Shown here: piece after piece, positions 35,690 to 47,989 of the stretch
How positions within the stretch are numbered: position 1 is the first letter of the stretch
Layout: the number at the start of each line of letters is the position of its first letter
NCBI GenBank assembly: GCA_963082975.1
Contig: OY720350.1
Coordinates: forward strand, 17,144,910 to 17,208,909
Source of the DNA: Labia minor
Lineage: Eukaryota; Arthropoda; Insecta; Dermaptera; Spongiphoridae
DNA length: 64,000 nucleotides
Reading direction: 5' to 3'
Position numbers and translations under genes: made by a program
Notes under the pieces: model-generated
What the model was told of the DNA's origin: nothing
What the model saw: the letters and a program-made list of their open reading frames with translations, nothing else
Databases searched by the model: none

Positions 35690-37222
35690 CTCAATGAAGA
35701 ATGGATCATAGCGGTCTAATAGCAGACGAGTCCAAGATCTAGTACTACCACCTATCAGAGCATAAAACTGTAATCTTCATTGCCAAATTTCAATACGATA
35801 ACTTTATTTGTTGAATTTTACCAAAAAAGTGTCAATGACTAGTACAATGACAATAACTGTACCTTTATTTGGAGAATGTATTATTATGTACGTAGAAACG
35901 AATATTTTTTTATTGTAGGTATAACGTTTTTTGTTATTTATTATTAGGAATAATATTATATATATAAATTTTAATTTCACTTTTAGCTCTAAAAATTAAA
36001 AATTAATTAAATTATACATGACACGGATAATATTAAGTTACCTATTATAAGCTTATAATTACAAACGTAATTTATTGATGAATGTGAAAGTAATCGATAA
36101 AAAAATATAAATTCATTTTCATTTATAATTTTCATTTTTCTATAAAATTTAATTGTTTAAAAAAAAAAAATTAATGGATATGTGAAAATATAGAATGTCA
36201 TCAGAAAAAAACAAAACAAAACAAAAAACTAAATTTCACAAGAAAAAAAAAAACAAAGATAAAAATTTCTGAATATTCAAAGATTTAAGATTTGAGGCAA
36301 AGCTTGTTAGAGAAGCAGGTCTCAAGGGATTCCAGTTTATAGGATTTGTGATATAAAGACTAAAAAAAGAGAGAATCTTTCTTCTCTTTGAGGGATAAAA
36401 AATAAAACAGATAGTTTTGAATTCGAATTTGCAGTAATATTCATGTGGGGATAAAAAAATATTATTTACATATATAGGTAATCAGTTAAATTACAAATTA
36501 CAATAAGTTACTACAACATCATAAATTAAATTAATAAAAGGTACGTTATATTTCATAAATGAATAAAATTTACTACCCTAAAATGTTAATATTTTTATTT
36601 GAATTTCATATTTAAATATTAATTTATGTTAATTAAAACGATATCTCTTTATGAAATGGATCATTTATTTGGTATAATTGACTTTAGTCATTTTCGATTT
36701 GGGGTGAGAGAAGATTGGATATGGGGGAGGGTTAGAATATTATTAAAACCAGTGACATGGTGAACGGATCAAATTTAAATAATGTATTCCTATTGATTGA
36801 AAGTGGAAATATTCGGAAGCCTTTTTATAGACAGGAAAGAAACCCTTCATATGTTATACATGTCACATGGTAACAAGAAAAAAAATATACATACTATGAC
36901 AACGATAAGTCATTGAAAATAAAATCGACATATTTTAACTGATATAATAAAAAAAAAGTTCAATAATATTGTCAGAAATTGAAAGTTTATAAAATATAAT
37001 AGATAAAATTTAGAAAAAAAATAATTATCATTTTTTTTTATATAGAAAATTTTTTAAAATAAAATCTATCAAAAAAGAAAGAATGGAAATATATGCAAAA
37101 AAATGGTCGAAATAGTGATAATAATATTAAGAGAAAAGAGGGAATAAACATAAATAAAAATAAAAAATAAATGGGTCATTAAAGATGATATATAAAATGA
37201 AACAATGATAATATAATTTTGT
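35690..37222. other. AT-rich stretch, no gene seen
   Basis: Mixed-composition patch at 36280-36360 without a credible frame. No repeat identified. Confidence 0.55.
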
Positions 37223-37472
37223 ACCTCCTACGCAAGGACAACGCCTATAAAGTCGATTATATGTCCTATGGTCAGTAGAACGGGTCCTATCAACCTCTAC
37301 CTTGATTTTCTTGATCGGAGGCGCTACTTTTTATCAAATTCCAATGATGATCCCAGAGGCTGGGTTGACTCCGTCCCATAGACCCCAGAAAAATTCCCTT
37401 GCCAGGCCCGGGACTTGAACTCGGGACCACGAGAATGGGAGGCAGCTTCGCTACCTCCCACCCTATGGCGCC
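37223..37472 (-). mobile_element. tRNA-derived SINE, family 1, copy 2
   Basis: The minus-strand head starts GGCGCCATAGGG at 37472 with TAGCGAAGC (A-box region) and GAGTTCAAGTCC (37422-37411, B box). The body is as in 11547-11837 with internal deletions. No clear duplication seen. Confidence 0.75.
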
Positions 37473-37994
37473 TTAATTATATAAATATAAATAATGTAAA
37501 TTTAATTTTAATATATCCTAACATAAATATACTAGTGAATTTTTAATAATCCAAAGTTTGTAAATTTTTGTTTTGGAGTTAATAATTATACTATTTTAGG
37601 TGGAACTTGCAAACTCGTTCTTTTCGAAAATTTGGTATAATTACAAATTTAAGATATATAATTTCAAATGTATTTACAAAAAAAAACATTCAATTAAATA
37701 TCAAGGATAAATTGATTTAAAAACAGAAATATAGTTTAACTGCTAGAAATATACTTTAATTACTTGTATTGTGATAGAGGTGTGTACTTACACGTATATG
37801 TTTACGTTGAATAGAGTTATAATGAGTTTTAGTTTTATTATATACGTGTCTCTATTAAATTATATATTTATATATATCTAATCTTATTATGCTAGCTGAA
37901 ATTATATATATATAGTTGTATTTTTTAGATATTAAACTGCTCTAAGGATTTTTTTGAAATTCACAACATAGATAATTATTATAAAGAAAAATCG

Positions 37995-38330
37995 ATCTGT
38001 ATTGGTTTCAGCCTCGCGAAAAATCATCTTTGTTAGTTTTTCCTTAATTTAAAATAGGAATTTTAATAATAAAAAAAATGGCGCCGGGCAACTCCGGACA
38101 GCGCTTCCTTAAATACAAAATATTATAAATAAAATAAATGTAAAAATATTTATTTTAATAATATTTTGTAATCAAATTACGAAATATCTATTATGTTATA
38201 TCCACAGGCCATACTTTTCTCTTTCAGTGCATTAATATGTATATTTCAGGGCTGTATGTTTAATGACTATTTTTAATGACTATTATTAATTTATGTTCTT
38301 TTAAATTATTTGTAATTGTTTCATATATTT
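37995..38330 (-). repeat. Fragment of the ACCGACC repeat family
   Basis: Shares with 56050-56500 the string order GTATTGGTTT, CGCGAAAAATCATCTT, CCTTAATTTAAAAT, ATTATAAATAAAATAAA and GTTATATCCA, but lacks the end motifs. A GGCGCCGGGCAACTCCGG patch sits inside. The strand is nominal. Confidence 0.5.
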
Positions 38331-38339
38331 TGTCGTTTA

Positions 38340-39761
38340 TTTATTTTAAATAATAATCTTAATCTTAAATATTCATTGTTCATAAGGAATAATATTTTTA
38401 AAGTACCGATAGGCGGCTCGGTGAACCAAGTACTTACTATATTGTAATTCATTAAGTATTATTTTGTAGAAGCTAAATGTGAGTTAAAGATAATTTAGAA
38501 AATTAATAGTTAGGTATTGGAATAGTTTTTTTTTTTTTTGTTCATGTGCCTTAGTCGTATTTTATTAGCAATAGAATTGACAATAGAAAGGACAGGTGCG
38601 TTGATAGAATAATAATCAGAGGATTAGAAAGAGGAAGTGAGGAAAATGAAGTCGTGAGTTTATCATTGTAATTTAAGAGGCATTGTACTTTATCGTGTCT
38701 GTTAATGATCTGAGTCAAGAGCAGGAGATGACATAAAACGGGACAATTGAATACTTTGAAATAAATTGATGAACGAGAGAAAAGAATTCTTTTCGAGAAA
38801 ACAGTGCTTAACTTTGAGAGATCTTAGAAGGATTTGCATTTTGTAATAAATCATGTCTTCAATGAGCAAATAGAATCTGGAATTAATATACATATAATGG
38901 GTTGTCTTCCTATCATTTTAATCACACTAAGTTTAGAAAAAAAAATTCAGAAACCAAAAAGTACAATCAAACACGATACAATAAATTATTTCAAATCCTA
39001 TTAATAATAAATATTAATCAACGAATTGTGAATTACTGATTTAAATTGATTTTAACATCGTAAAAATTATTAACGAATAATATCTATATTGTAAACCTAA
39101 ACATTAATTTCTCTCTCTCTCTTTATAATATATAAATTTTTTATTTATTTATTTATTTATTTAATTAAATAAATAAATACATATATAAAATAAATCCAAT
39201 TTAACTCATAAATAGATAAATATTCGATTTAATAATAAAAATAAATATAATATATTGATGGATAGACTACTGGGATAATTTTCTTGTTTTTTTTTTTTTT
39301 TTTTGAGGAGCTGATTATGCCATCAGAAAGTGAAGCAAGTAGTCACAGTGGATGATTTGTACTTTTCCAATTTATAATTATATATAAGTAGAAATGAATC
39401 AATTTAAGTACAAGCTTGTTACTAGGCTGCGTTTAAAAGTATACTAGAAACCAAATATTAGTCAGGACTAATTTTCTCATTCGTATTTTTTAATGGCACT
39501 TTTAAATTATAGTGCACTGAAGAGGGCCTTCTACTTATTATTACTAACAGTTTTATGTAGGCATTATTCTACACTAAATTTACAAATCCAAATCCAAATC
39601 CAAATTATCATATAGTAAATATATAGTACCTATATACATCTGATTATAAATTATTTTATTATTTATTAACATATTAATTAGACTTTTAATAGATTAACTT
39701 TTAACTTTTAATATTAATTAGACTTTTTTTCTATTTTGAAAAATTAATTAATGAAAATAAG
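38340..39761. other. AT-rich stretch, no gene seen
   Basis: Less AT-rich around 38570-38900, where a 63-codon minus frame exists that I cannot support as a gene. Poly-T runs at 38527-38540 and 39287-39303. Confidence 0.5.
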
Positions 39762-40392
39762 CTGGAGTGTCAATTTGAATTGGATTAAATAACATATTTT
39801 ATATTTAAATTAAATTTAATTAATTAAATTATAAATTAATATTAATAAATAATATTTATTAAACCAGCGCATGTTCGGCTCTTTGTTGATGGAACTTCGT
39901 CACGTGTTGGCGAGTGAGATTTGCAGTGTTAAAAAACTAATTCTGGTACATTCAGCGATTCAATTAAGCTGAAATTCTATATATATCAGTTTTATACAAT
40001 TTTTAATCATGTGAAAAATTATTAAACATATATCTTTATTTTTACGGTCACTTTAGAGTAAAAAAAAAACAAAACGATGTAGGTAATGATCCTCTACCGG
40101 TTGAGCTACATTTCTCAAAAGTTGATAGAAGACTATGAATTTTGAATAATGCCCGTATACCAAATTTCATAATTCTAGCTCAAACCGTTTTTGCGTAATC
40201 TTGTCTACATACACACACACACACATACACACTGACATTTTTCTCAACCTTAGTGAAAATTATTCAGGAACCTTCAAAACGTATAAAAAGATCAAAATCT
40301 CGACATCGAAAATTTTCGTGAACGCAATACTATTTTACTTTTACTACTAGTAAAATAACAAATACTCGTATTTCTTATTTTTATTTACTTCT
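39762..40392 (-). mobile_element. Helentron/DINE-like repeat, copy 3 (variant hairpin)
   Basis: Starts CTGGAGTGTC, lacks the next ~20 bp (CTCGACTATCTCGC), and keeps the body, the CA/GT microsatellite (40210-40231) and CGAAAATTTTCG. It ends with the TTTTACTA/TAGTAAAA-type hairpin and the extra ACGAGTATTTG segment shared only with copy 1. Confidence 0.75.
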
Positions 40393-40593
40393 AATGGAAA
40401 ATGAATTAAGTAAAATATCATCTAAACTGTTATTTTATTAATAAAAAGTTAAATTTCATTATTCTACCCACATAAATCAACAAATTAATTTTTTTTATAA
40501 TAATGTCTTTTTATATTTGTGTGAAATGATTTAATTATAAACTATTAAGTTTGATTTTTAGCTGGGAGATTGAAAGTAAGTACCTTGATCTCT

Positions 40594-40632
<39 letters not shown>

Positions 40633-41298
40633 TCTAGGTACGTGATATTTTAGTGAAATCTCAAAAATTAAAAACAAAAAAAAAAAAAAAATTATTTCAC
40701 AAATGATTTATTTTATCTTAGATTTATTATTATTTAATAGCCTATTCACTTTCTAAGTTTCTATAAAATAATAAATAATTCTATTTATTGATATAATTTG
40801 GTTTCATTTTTACAAAATTTATTATTAATACTTTATAATGATAGCCTGAGGATTGTTTTTGTTTTTTTAAATATCCCACTTATCTGTGTATATTTTAAAC
40901 GCTTTTTAAAATGTATACATAAAACCTACTGGTAACAACATTCTAACCTTCAATTTTATAAATACTTTAATATTAAGAGAATACTATAAAATTATATTTA
41001 TATTACTTATAAACTCATTTATATGGTATTTTAAATTAGATAATTCACATTATGCATTGAGACTTAATCATTATTATTAGTAAAATAATTTTATGAATTA
41101 CCTATTTATTTCTTTAGTCATCAATTTGCTTCTTCTTAATTAATTATACATAATAGACGTCAAGGGAATTAATAAAAAAAATTATCCCATTAATTTTAAG
41201 TATAAGTACTTTATACTATATGTAGGTAGATAGATATATGTGTGGTCTTGTAAAAATATTATAATCAAAATTTCAAATTAATGTTTCGAATATTTTTT
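40393..41298. other. AT-rich stretch, no gene seen
   Basis: TA microsatellite 40598-40630 and an A run at 40676-40690. Confidence 0.6.
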
Positions 41299-41431
41299 AC
41301 TATCTCTGGTGAGATAGTATTGTGATTACGAAAATTTTCGATGTTGAGATTTTGATGTTTTTATACGTTTTGAAGGTTCCTGAATCAATTTCACTAAGGT
41401 TGAGAAAAATGTCTGTGTGTGTGTGTGTATG

Positions 41432-41467
<36 letters not shown>

Positions 41468-41915
41468 AGTAACCAAGATTACGCAAAAAAGGTTTGAGCT
41501 AGAATAATGAAATTTGGTACGTGAGCATTATTCAAAATTCGTAGTTTTCTATAAACTTTTGAGAAATGAAGCTCAACAGGAAGAGGGTCATTACTTAGAA
41601 CGTTTTGATTTTTTTCCTCTAAAGTGATTGTAAAAATAAAGATATATGTTTGATAATTTTTCAAATGATTAATAATTGTATAAAACTGCTATATATAGAA
41701 TTTCAGCTTGATTTATTCGCTGAAATTACCAGAAATAATTTTTTAACACTGCAAATCTCACGCGCCAACACGTGACGTGGTGCCATCAACAAAAAGCCAA
41801 ACATGCGCTGGTTTAATATTTATTATTTATTATTTATAATTTATAATTAATTAAATTTAATTTAAATATAATATATTATGTTATTTAATCCAATTCAAAT
41901 TGCGAGATAGTCGAG
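41299..41915 (+). mobile_element. Helentron/DINE-like repeat, copy 4
   Basis: Intact hairpin ACTATCTC TGGT GAGATAGT at the start and the longest GT microsatellite of the family (about 41413-41466, decaying into ATGT repeats). It ends at GATAGTCGAG without the CACTCCAG terminus. Confidence 0.8.
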
Positions 41916-42538
41916 TTTTTATTTTAACTTGCTAAAAAATCTCTAATCTCTAATTTAGATAAATGATAAGAAAGAAAGAATAATTTTCAACTATAACTAT
42001 TGTTTACTGCCTGATATATATTATTTATGAGTTAGGAAAAAACTAAACAACGAAATAATGATCGTTTTGATTAAAAATTGTGCCCTATGTTATCATGCGT
42101 GAGTCACTCCCTTCTCTAATAGGACAAGCTTTACATACTGACTCAGCTTGCTTGCTTACTTATATAACTTATAACGAAATTTGACCAATTTTTGGTTTAT
42201 TATTGAATTCATTCTAAAGGGAAATAAGGTGAAAATAATATAATTAAAATTGCAATTAGCATTGATTGTAGAAATGTAATATTATTAGTGTATAAGCATT
42301 AAATAATAAATCATGTTTGATAAAATCATCCTCTGGTAAAATTTAGCTTCGATATACTTTTGTTATAATTCATTTTACTTATTTATTTTAATAAAAATTT
42401 AATAATTATTATTATTTTTTTTAATTAAGTAAATGAATACTAGTTTCTAAGAATAACGTAACTGTCGAAATGATCTAAGTTTAATAAAATTGATATTGAA
42501 ACTTAAAATCTAGTGTTTTTAATAACTTTCTTTTAACC

Positions 42539-42728
42539 CAGTGATTCTCAAACTTTCTTTTATTTCCGCGGCACACTTTTAAAAATTTAAAAATTTAGCG
42601 GCACACAGAAAAAGATAAGTGTAAAAGTTTACCTTATTGGAAAAAAAGTGGTCCCAAAGTCGGAAATGTTTAAGAGCCTAGTCCCAAAAACGATGATAAT
42701 CTCGCGGCACAGTGATTGAGAATTACTG
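42539..42728. mobile_element. hAT MITE, CAGTGATTCTCAACC family (copy 6)
   Basis: CAGTGATTCTCAAAC and TTGAGAATTACTG ends with the CCGCGGCACAC box. The flanking octamers agree only with a one-base offset, so the duplication is eroded. Confidence 0.78.
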
Positions 42729-42787
42729 TCTAACCTTTTTTTTTTTATTTTTCAATTTTCTCAGGTTTTGTACTGTTTCGCAAGAGA

Positions 42788-43375
42788 AAAGTATTGCGAT
42801 CACGAAAATTTTCGATGTCGAAATTTTGATGTTTTTTAGGTTTTGAAGGCTTCTGAGTCATTTTCACTATGGAAAGGTTGAAAAAAATATGTTTTTGTGT
42901 GTGTGTTTATGAAGACAAGATTACTCAAAATCGGTTTGAACTAAAATAATGAAATTTGGAACACGGGCATTATTCAAAATTCGTAGTTTTCTATCAACTT
43001 TTGAGAAATATAGCAGTCGGAAGAGGACCATTACATACCACGTTTTCATTTTTTTTCCTCTAAACTGTAAAAATAAAGATATATGTTTGATAGTTTTTCA
43101 CATGCTTAAAAATTGTATAAAACTGCTATATATAGAATTTCAGCTTGATTGAATTGCTGAAATTACCGGAATTAATGAAGATAAAGGTTTTATTTACGTT
43201 GAAAAAAATCAAAACAATGTTGATATTATTTGATTGCCTTCTTATTTCAATAAAATGTTATCAGTGAAAATTATATTAACAACGGTTAGAGAATAAAATT
43301 TTAATTAATTAAAAAAGCTTGTTTCTCCAATTCAAATTTGCGTGATAGTCGAGTAGACATTGCAGATTTTTTTTT
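42788..43375 (+). mobile_element. Helentron/DINE-like repeat, copy 5 (rearranged)
   Basis: Begins at GTATTGCGATCACG without the hairpin. GT tract short (about 42896-42907). After GGAATTAAT the expected middle is replaced by unrelated sequence, and the family resumes at CCAATTCAAATTTGCG to a degenerate terminus. Confidence 0.7.
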
Positions 43376-45552
43376 TAAATAAATTTCCAAGTATATACAA
43401 CGTTGTTTCAACGAGAGGAGTAAATTTAATTAATGAAATTAAAGAATTTTTTTTCTTTATAAAATTAAATATTATAAATAATACTTTCTATTATTTTTCT
43501 ATTTGTACAATTTGAACTTAAAATCACCATCTTCCTAACTACTTTGGAATGATTTATAGTAGTATACGAATAAATTTTATAAATAATTGAGTAGATGAAT
43601 ATGTGACCACCACCATACTACCTATGAATCATAATCGGTTTACCCTCGTTTTAACTTCAACCCACCTGACACCAAACTGGTTTTTAATATTTAAATAAAA
43701 ATAAAATTGTTTATAAAAATATAGTGTTTTCAATTACTGCAAAATAGGCTTGATTATTATTTTAAAAACCTAATTAATAATAGAAGAAGAAGATAAAAAA
43801 TACAGACATTATCTTACATAATAAGTCGATGAATTAACATATTAAAAGCCTTCTGTAGTATTGAAAAATTAAATAAGAATGATGATTCATCAGACAATAA
43901 AGGATTTTCATATGAAGACTTAATGATTTTGCTTAGAGTGTGGTCTTGTCTGGTAAAAATACAAGAATTATTATTCTTCCCGGCGACATAACACCATGGA
44001 CTTGTTCTAATCCGGGCGCGGTGTGTTGAATTTGAAATTCGAATATAAGATTTGAACAAACTCAATCGTTATATCTCATGAGATCTATTAGAGTCCAAAA
44101 AAAAAAAAAATGATAAAAATCCATTCTTGTCATGTTTTGAGTGGATTAATACATTTTTCGAATACATAATATAATGTCGCTTTCACTCTTTTACCGTTTG
44201 TGTTTGCGTAGGCTTTTCGCTTGTTTTTGAATAACAATTTGCATAAAAATTAATCCTGATGATAGGATGGAGAGTTTAAAGAAAATAATTTATCATCAAT
44301 CGAACAACACATAATGATTAATATATAAAATTGAATATAATATTTGTTTCTACTTTACCCTTGAGGGTTTCCCCTTAATGAGAAACACTACAAATATAGG
44401 GATCTTATCTTATTAAATTAAATCAAGTAATGAGGAAAAAAAACAGATTATACTATTAATAAATTAATCATTTTTACTTTTATAGCTTAATGATTTATTT
44501 TTCTTTAAATCACTTTCAAAAATATAATTAATTAATTCTATCAGAGATCAGTTGTAAATAATATAAATATAGAAAATTTATTTTATTCTTTTTAGTCCAT
44601 AAGAAAAACGTTATTTTATAAAATTTGTTTATATTTATATTATTTTATTCTTTTTAGTGCAATTTTAATTTGATAAATTTATTTAGTATAACAAGAGAAA
44701 TAGAAAAAGATGAAGTTTTACGAAAATTTGCAAATCGAATAAAACAAAAATATATATTAATCTTCTAAAATTGATTTTATGTATTTATGCTATGTAAATG
44801 TTATTATTGAATAATAATTATTATATTATATTTATAAATAAATAATTTTTATGAATATGGGATTCAATAAATGTATATTGTACTCATATTATCTTTATAA
44901 AAAAGGACCGTTTCTCTATGCCATTTGAGGGGAAAACTCCCCCTACTTCATCGTCGGCTAGTGCTGATTAATAAAAATTCATCATTAATTTTAATGCTAT
45001 AAAATAATCTTAATTACATTCAAAATGAAAATCTATCTTGAAATCAATATTTATGCTTCAGAATCCGTTGTAAAAAATTAATCCGAGCAATACAAAAGGA
45101 TTTAGTTACTAAAATAATTAATCGCTAATTATATTACAATTAAATAATTATAATTCAATTATATTTCTTCTATACCTTCTAGGGATCGATTGAAATATCT
45201 ATAAAAATTTTCAAAAGTCTATCTTAATTTAAAGATGATGAAAAATCGATTTCACTTTATCAAAAGAACGAACAGACAGAGAGACAGAGAGACAGAAGTG
45301 AAGTTGAGAAAAACGTTATAAATAAAATGTTTAAGATATGAATTTGAAAACGGGAAATAAAATCAAATAATATTTAATATTAATTTACTATAAATTCATC
45401 AAATGAAATATGATATATAAGTATGTCCCTTTCTATGTGATTGATAATTTATTAATTTATTATTATTGTAAATTATTATTATATTTTCTATTAGAAGAGT
45501 CGCTACATATCAACTGGTTTTAGGATTACAATATCCAATTGGCCAATAAAGG
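43376..45552. other. AT-rich stretch, no gene recognised
   Basis: Mixed composition at 43600-43680 and 43960-44080. The minus frame at 43814-44065 starts with TTG and resembles no family. A GGGGAAAACTCCCC palindrome lies near 44930-44943. GACAGAGA repeats near 45275-45295. Confidence 0.5.
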
Positions 45553-45705
45553 TTATTTAGCCTTCAGGGTGGTCCACCTATCCATTATAATAGGTACTTT
45601 TTTTTATTCAAGGTCTCTTTCTACGCGGGTGGTGCTGTCGACCTTCTTCCCCTATTGGCTCACCCCAAAAAATATCATTCTTCAATAGATAAACCATCCA
45701 CTAAG
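45553..45705. repeat. Dispersed repeat shared with 57335-57595
   Basis: The ordered blocks AGCCTTCAGGG, AAGGTCTC, CGACCTTC, ATTGGCT and GATAAACC-CCACT recur in the same order at 57335-57595. More GC than the surroundings. Possibly an old SINE, but no tRNA box is clear. Confidence 0.4.
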
Positions 45706-46098
45706 TAGATTAACTGGATTTCAAATTAAATTGGGAAAAAATTCTATTCTTAAGTAAATTCAAAGGAGACAATAGAATTTAGTATTCAATTCCTCAAATA
45801 TTTATTAAAATTCATATATAAGTATAATACATCTCAACAAAAACTCAAAAATTATATTATATAAATTTTAACAATTTTATAAATTAATTGAATACACAAA
45901 CAAAATTAAATATTAAATCAAAAGGATAATGACAAATTTTACTTTGTTGAAAAAGTTTTTATGTTTTTGTGTTTAATTGGCAAGATAATTATTTTATATA
46001 ATATAAACTATTTCACAAAATATCCTCAAGGGACTAACTAACTTTATAAATTAGTTATTTTGATACTATTTATTTTATTTTATTTTTCAAAAAATTAG

Positions 46099-46712
46099 CT
46101 GGAGTGTCTCCACTCGACTATCTCGCAATTTGAATTGGATTAAATAACATAATATATTATATTTAAATTAAATTTAATTAATTATAAATTATAAATAATA
46201 AATAATAAATATTAAACCAGCGCATGTTTGGCTTTTTGTTGATGGCACCACGTCACGTGTTGGCGCGTGAGATTTGCAGTGTTAAAAAATTAATTCTGGT
46301 AATTTCAGCGAATCAATCAAGCTGAAATTCTATATATAGCAGTTTTATACAATTATTAATCATGTGAAAAATTATCAAACATATATCTTTATTTTTACGG
46401 TCACTTTAGGGGAAAAAAAATCAAAACGTTGTAGGTAATGACCCTCTTCCGGTTGAGCTACATTTCTCAAAAGTTGATAGCAAACTATGAATTTTGAATA
46501 ATGTCCATGTACCAAATTTCATCATTCTAGCTCAAACCGTTTTTGCGTAATCTTGCCTACATACACACACACACACATACACACATACACACACACAGAC
46601 ATTTTTCTCAACCTTAGTGAAAATGATTCAGGAACCTTCAAAACGTATAAAAACATCAAAATCTCAACATCGAAAATTTTCGTGATCGCAATACTATCTC
46701 TGGCGAGATAGT
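46099..46712 (-). mobile_element. Helentron/DINE-like repeat, copy 6 (best full-length)
   Basis: The most complete copy: CTGGAGTGTCTCCACTCGACTATCTCGC at one end (written here as CTGGAGTG, TCTCCACTC, GACTATCTCGC), body, CA microsatellite 46563-46600, CGAAAATTTTCG, GCAATACTATCTC TGGC GAGATAGT at the other. ACTATCTCGC is thus present inverted near both ends. Layout matches DINE-1/HINE elements: subterminal inverted repeat, microsatellite core and terminal stem-loop. AT-rich flanks hide any duplication. Confidence 0.8.
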
Positions 46713-46739
46713 AAAAAATTGTAAAGACGATTTATAATA

Positions 46740-46891
46740 TTTTTAGGTTATATTTCTCATAAATGTATTTATTAAAGCTTTTGTGGTTATTTTGATAATT
46801 ATTAAGGGAATTGAAACGTTGTACAATTATTTTAATTTAATAAATAATTTTATACAAATAATGTGGTCTTTTAATAAAAATTCCCTTAATA
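46740..46891. mobile_element. Miniature head-to-head PLE insertion
   Basis: The left part (46740-46811) is minus-strand PLE, ending outward at CCTAAAAA, the same long 3' end as the big array at 114. The right part (46812-46891) is plus-strand PLE from TTGAAACG to CTTAATA, the short 3' end. A 13-bp duplication ACGATTTATAATA lies at 46727-46739 and 46892-46904. Both parts carry the same variant (TTCCCTTAA for TTCTCTTAA in the array), so they came from one RNA or one source copy. Confidence 0.92.
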
Positions 46892-46904
46892 ACGATTTAT
46901 AATA

Positions 46905-47571
46905 ATTTATCAAACTAATTTTGAATTTATTTTTGCTACAGAAATGATAATTTTTGGAATCTCAAGTTATGGAAAATCATGATCTGTATAAATTATTAAA
47001 AGAATGTAAAAACAACACCATTTATTTTTATTATGAAAATATATAAATTATCATCATGAGATAAAAAATACCTGAGTGTTAAGTTTATAATATATTTAAA
47101 CAGGCTCGGTTTGTATATCTCGACAAATTGTCATATTTAATATTTGTATATTAAAAAATGATTTATATAAATTAAATTTTTTATCTGATAAATTTAATTC
47201 AAATAATTTTGATATTATTTTATAGTAGATATTTAGAGAATACAACATTCATCAATGTTGGAGATGGTGGATAAAGGAAGAATAGAGTGTAACAGGCATA
47301 TAGAATTGTTAAGTTGCAATCTGTTAAAGGGGAATGGAATGTTACTTATGTCGCATTAAATATTTTCTTGGTTACGATTTGCAGGTGCTTCTGTCAACGC
47401 CATAACCACAGATGGATGAATGCATTATCGACTGACAATTGAATATAAGTTCGATTAGTTTAATATTTAGCTAATTATTAGTTCGTGGAAGGTGATGGAT
47501 AATCAATCTATACAATATTAAGCGAGTATTTGTATGGGATTTACATTTTTACAAGGCAGATTATATTTTTT
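46905..47571. other. Stretch without recognised feature
   Basis: Less AT-rich at 47260-47470, with an acceptor-like TTTGCAG at 47378-47384. No frame can be defended. Confidence 0.5.
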
Positions 47572-47968
47572 ACCGACCAACGATAGGAAGGAAATAGGTA
47601 TTGTTTTCACACAACAAATTTCCCATGTGAAAATTTTTATATATCTCCACGAATCATACATTTTGTTTACAGAACAAAACTATTTTTAGCATGGTGTCTG
47701 TCCGTCTGTCCGTATAGTTTGAACGGCTCAACACACACACACACACACAGATTTTGATAAAATTTGATATGTTTACTTAATAAATCAGTAGCATGAACTC
47801 ATCTACTTTTAGTGTATATCCGAAAACCGGAAGTGGTAGTTTACAAAGTATTAATTTTATATTCATTGTCGGAAATTTTTTATTAAACATTAAACTAACT
47901 GGTGAAATAAAAAATACTTACATATATATAAAATGTTGTTTTTAATTATTTTTAAATCGTCGGTCAGT
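47572..47968. repeat. ACCGACC-bounded repeat, copy 1
   Basis: Begins ACCGACCAACG (47572-47582) and ends CGTCGGTCAGT (47958-47968), imperfect inverted repeats. Interior shares GATAGGAAGG, TATCTCCACGAATCAT, CTTAATAAATCAGTA and TCCGAAAACCGGAA-type blocks with 56050-56476. CTGTGCC...GGCCACAG follows the right end in both copies, so the element may extend past it. Confidence 0.6.
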
Positions 47969-47989
47969 TCTGTGCCTTGGCCACAGCTC

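Noticed and set aside
43814..44065. 83-codon minus-strand frame
   Set aside because: No ATG, no recognisable motif and no supporting splice sites.
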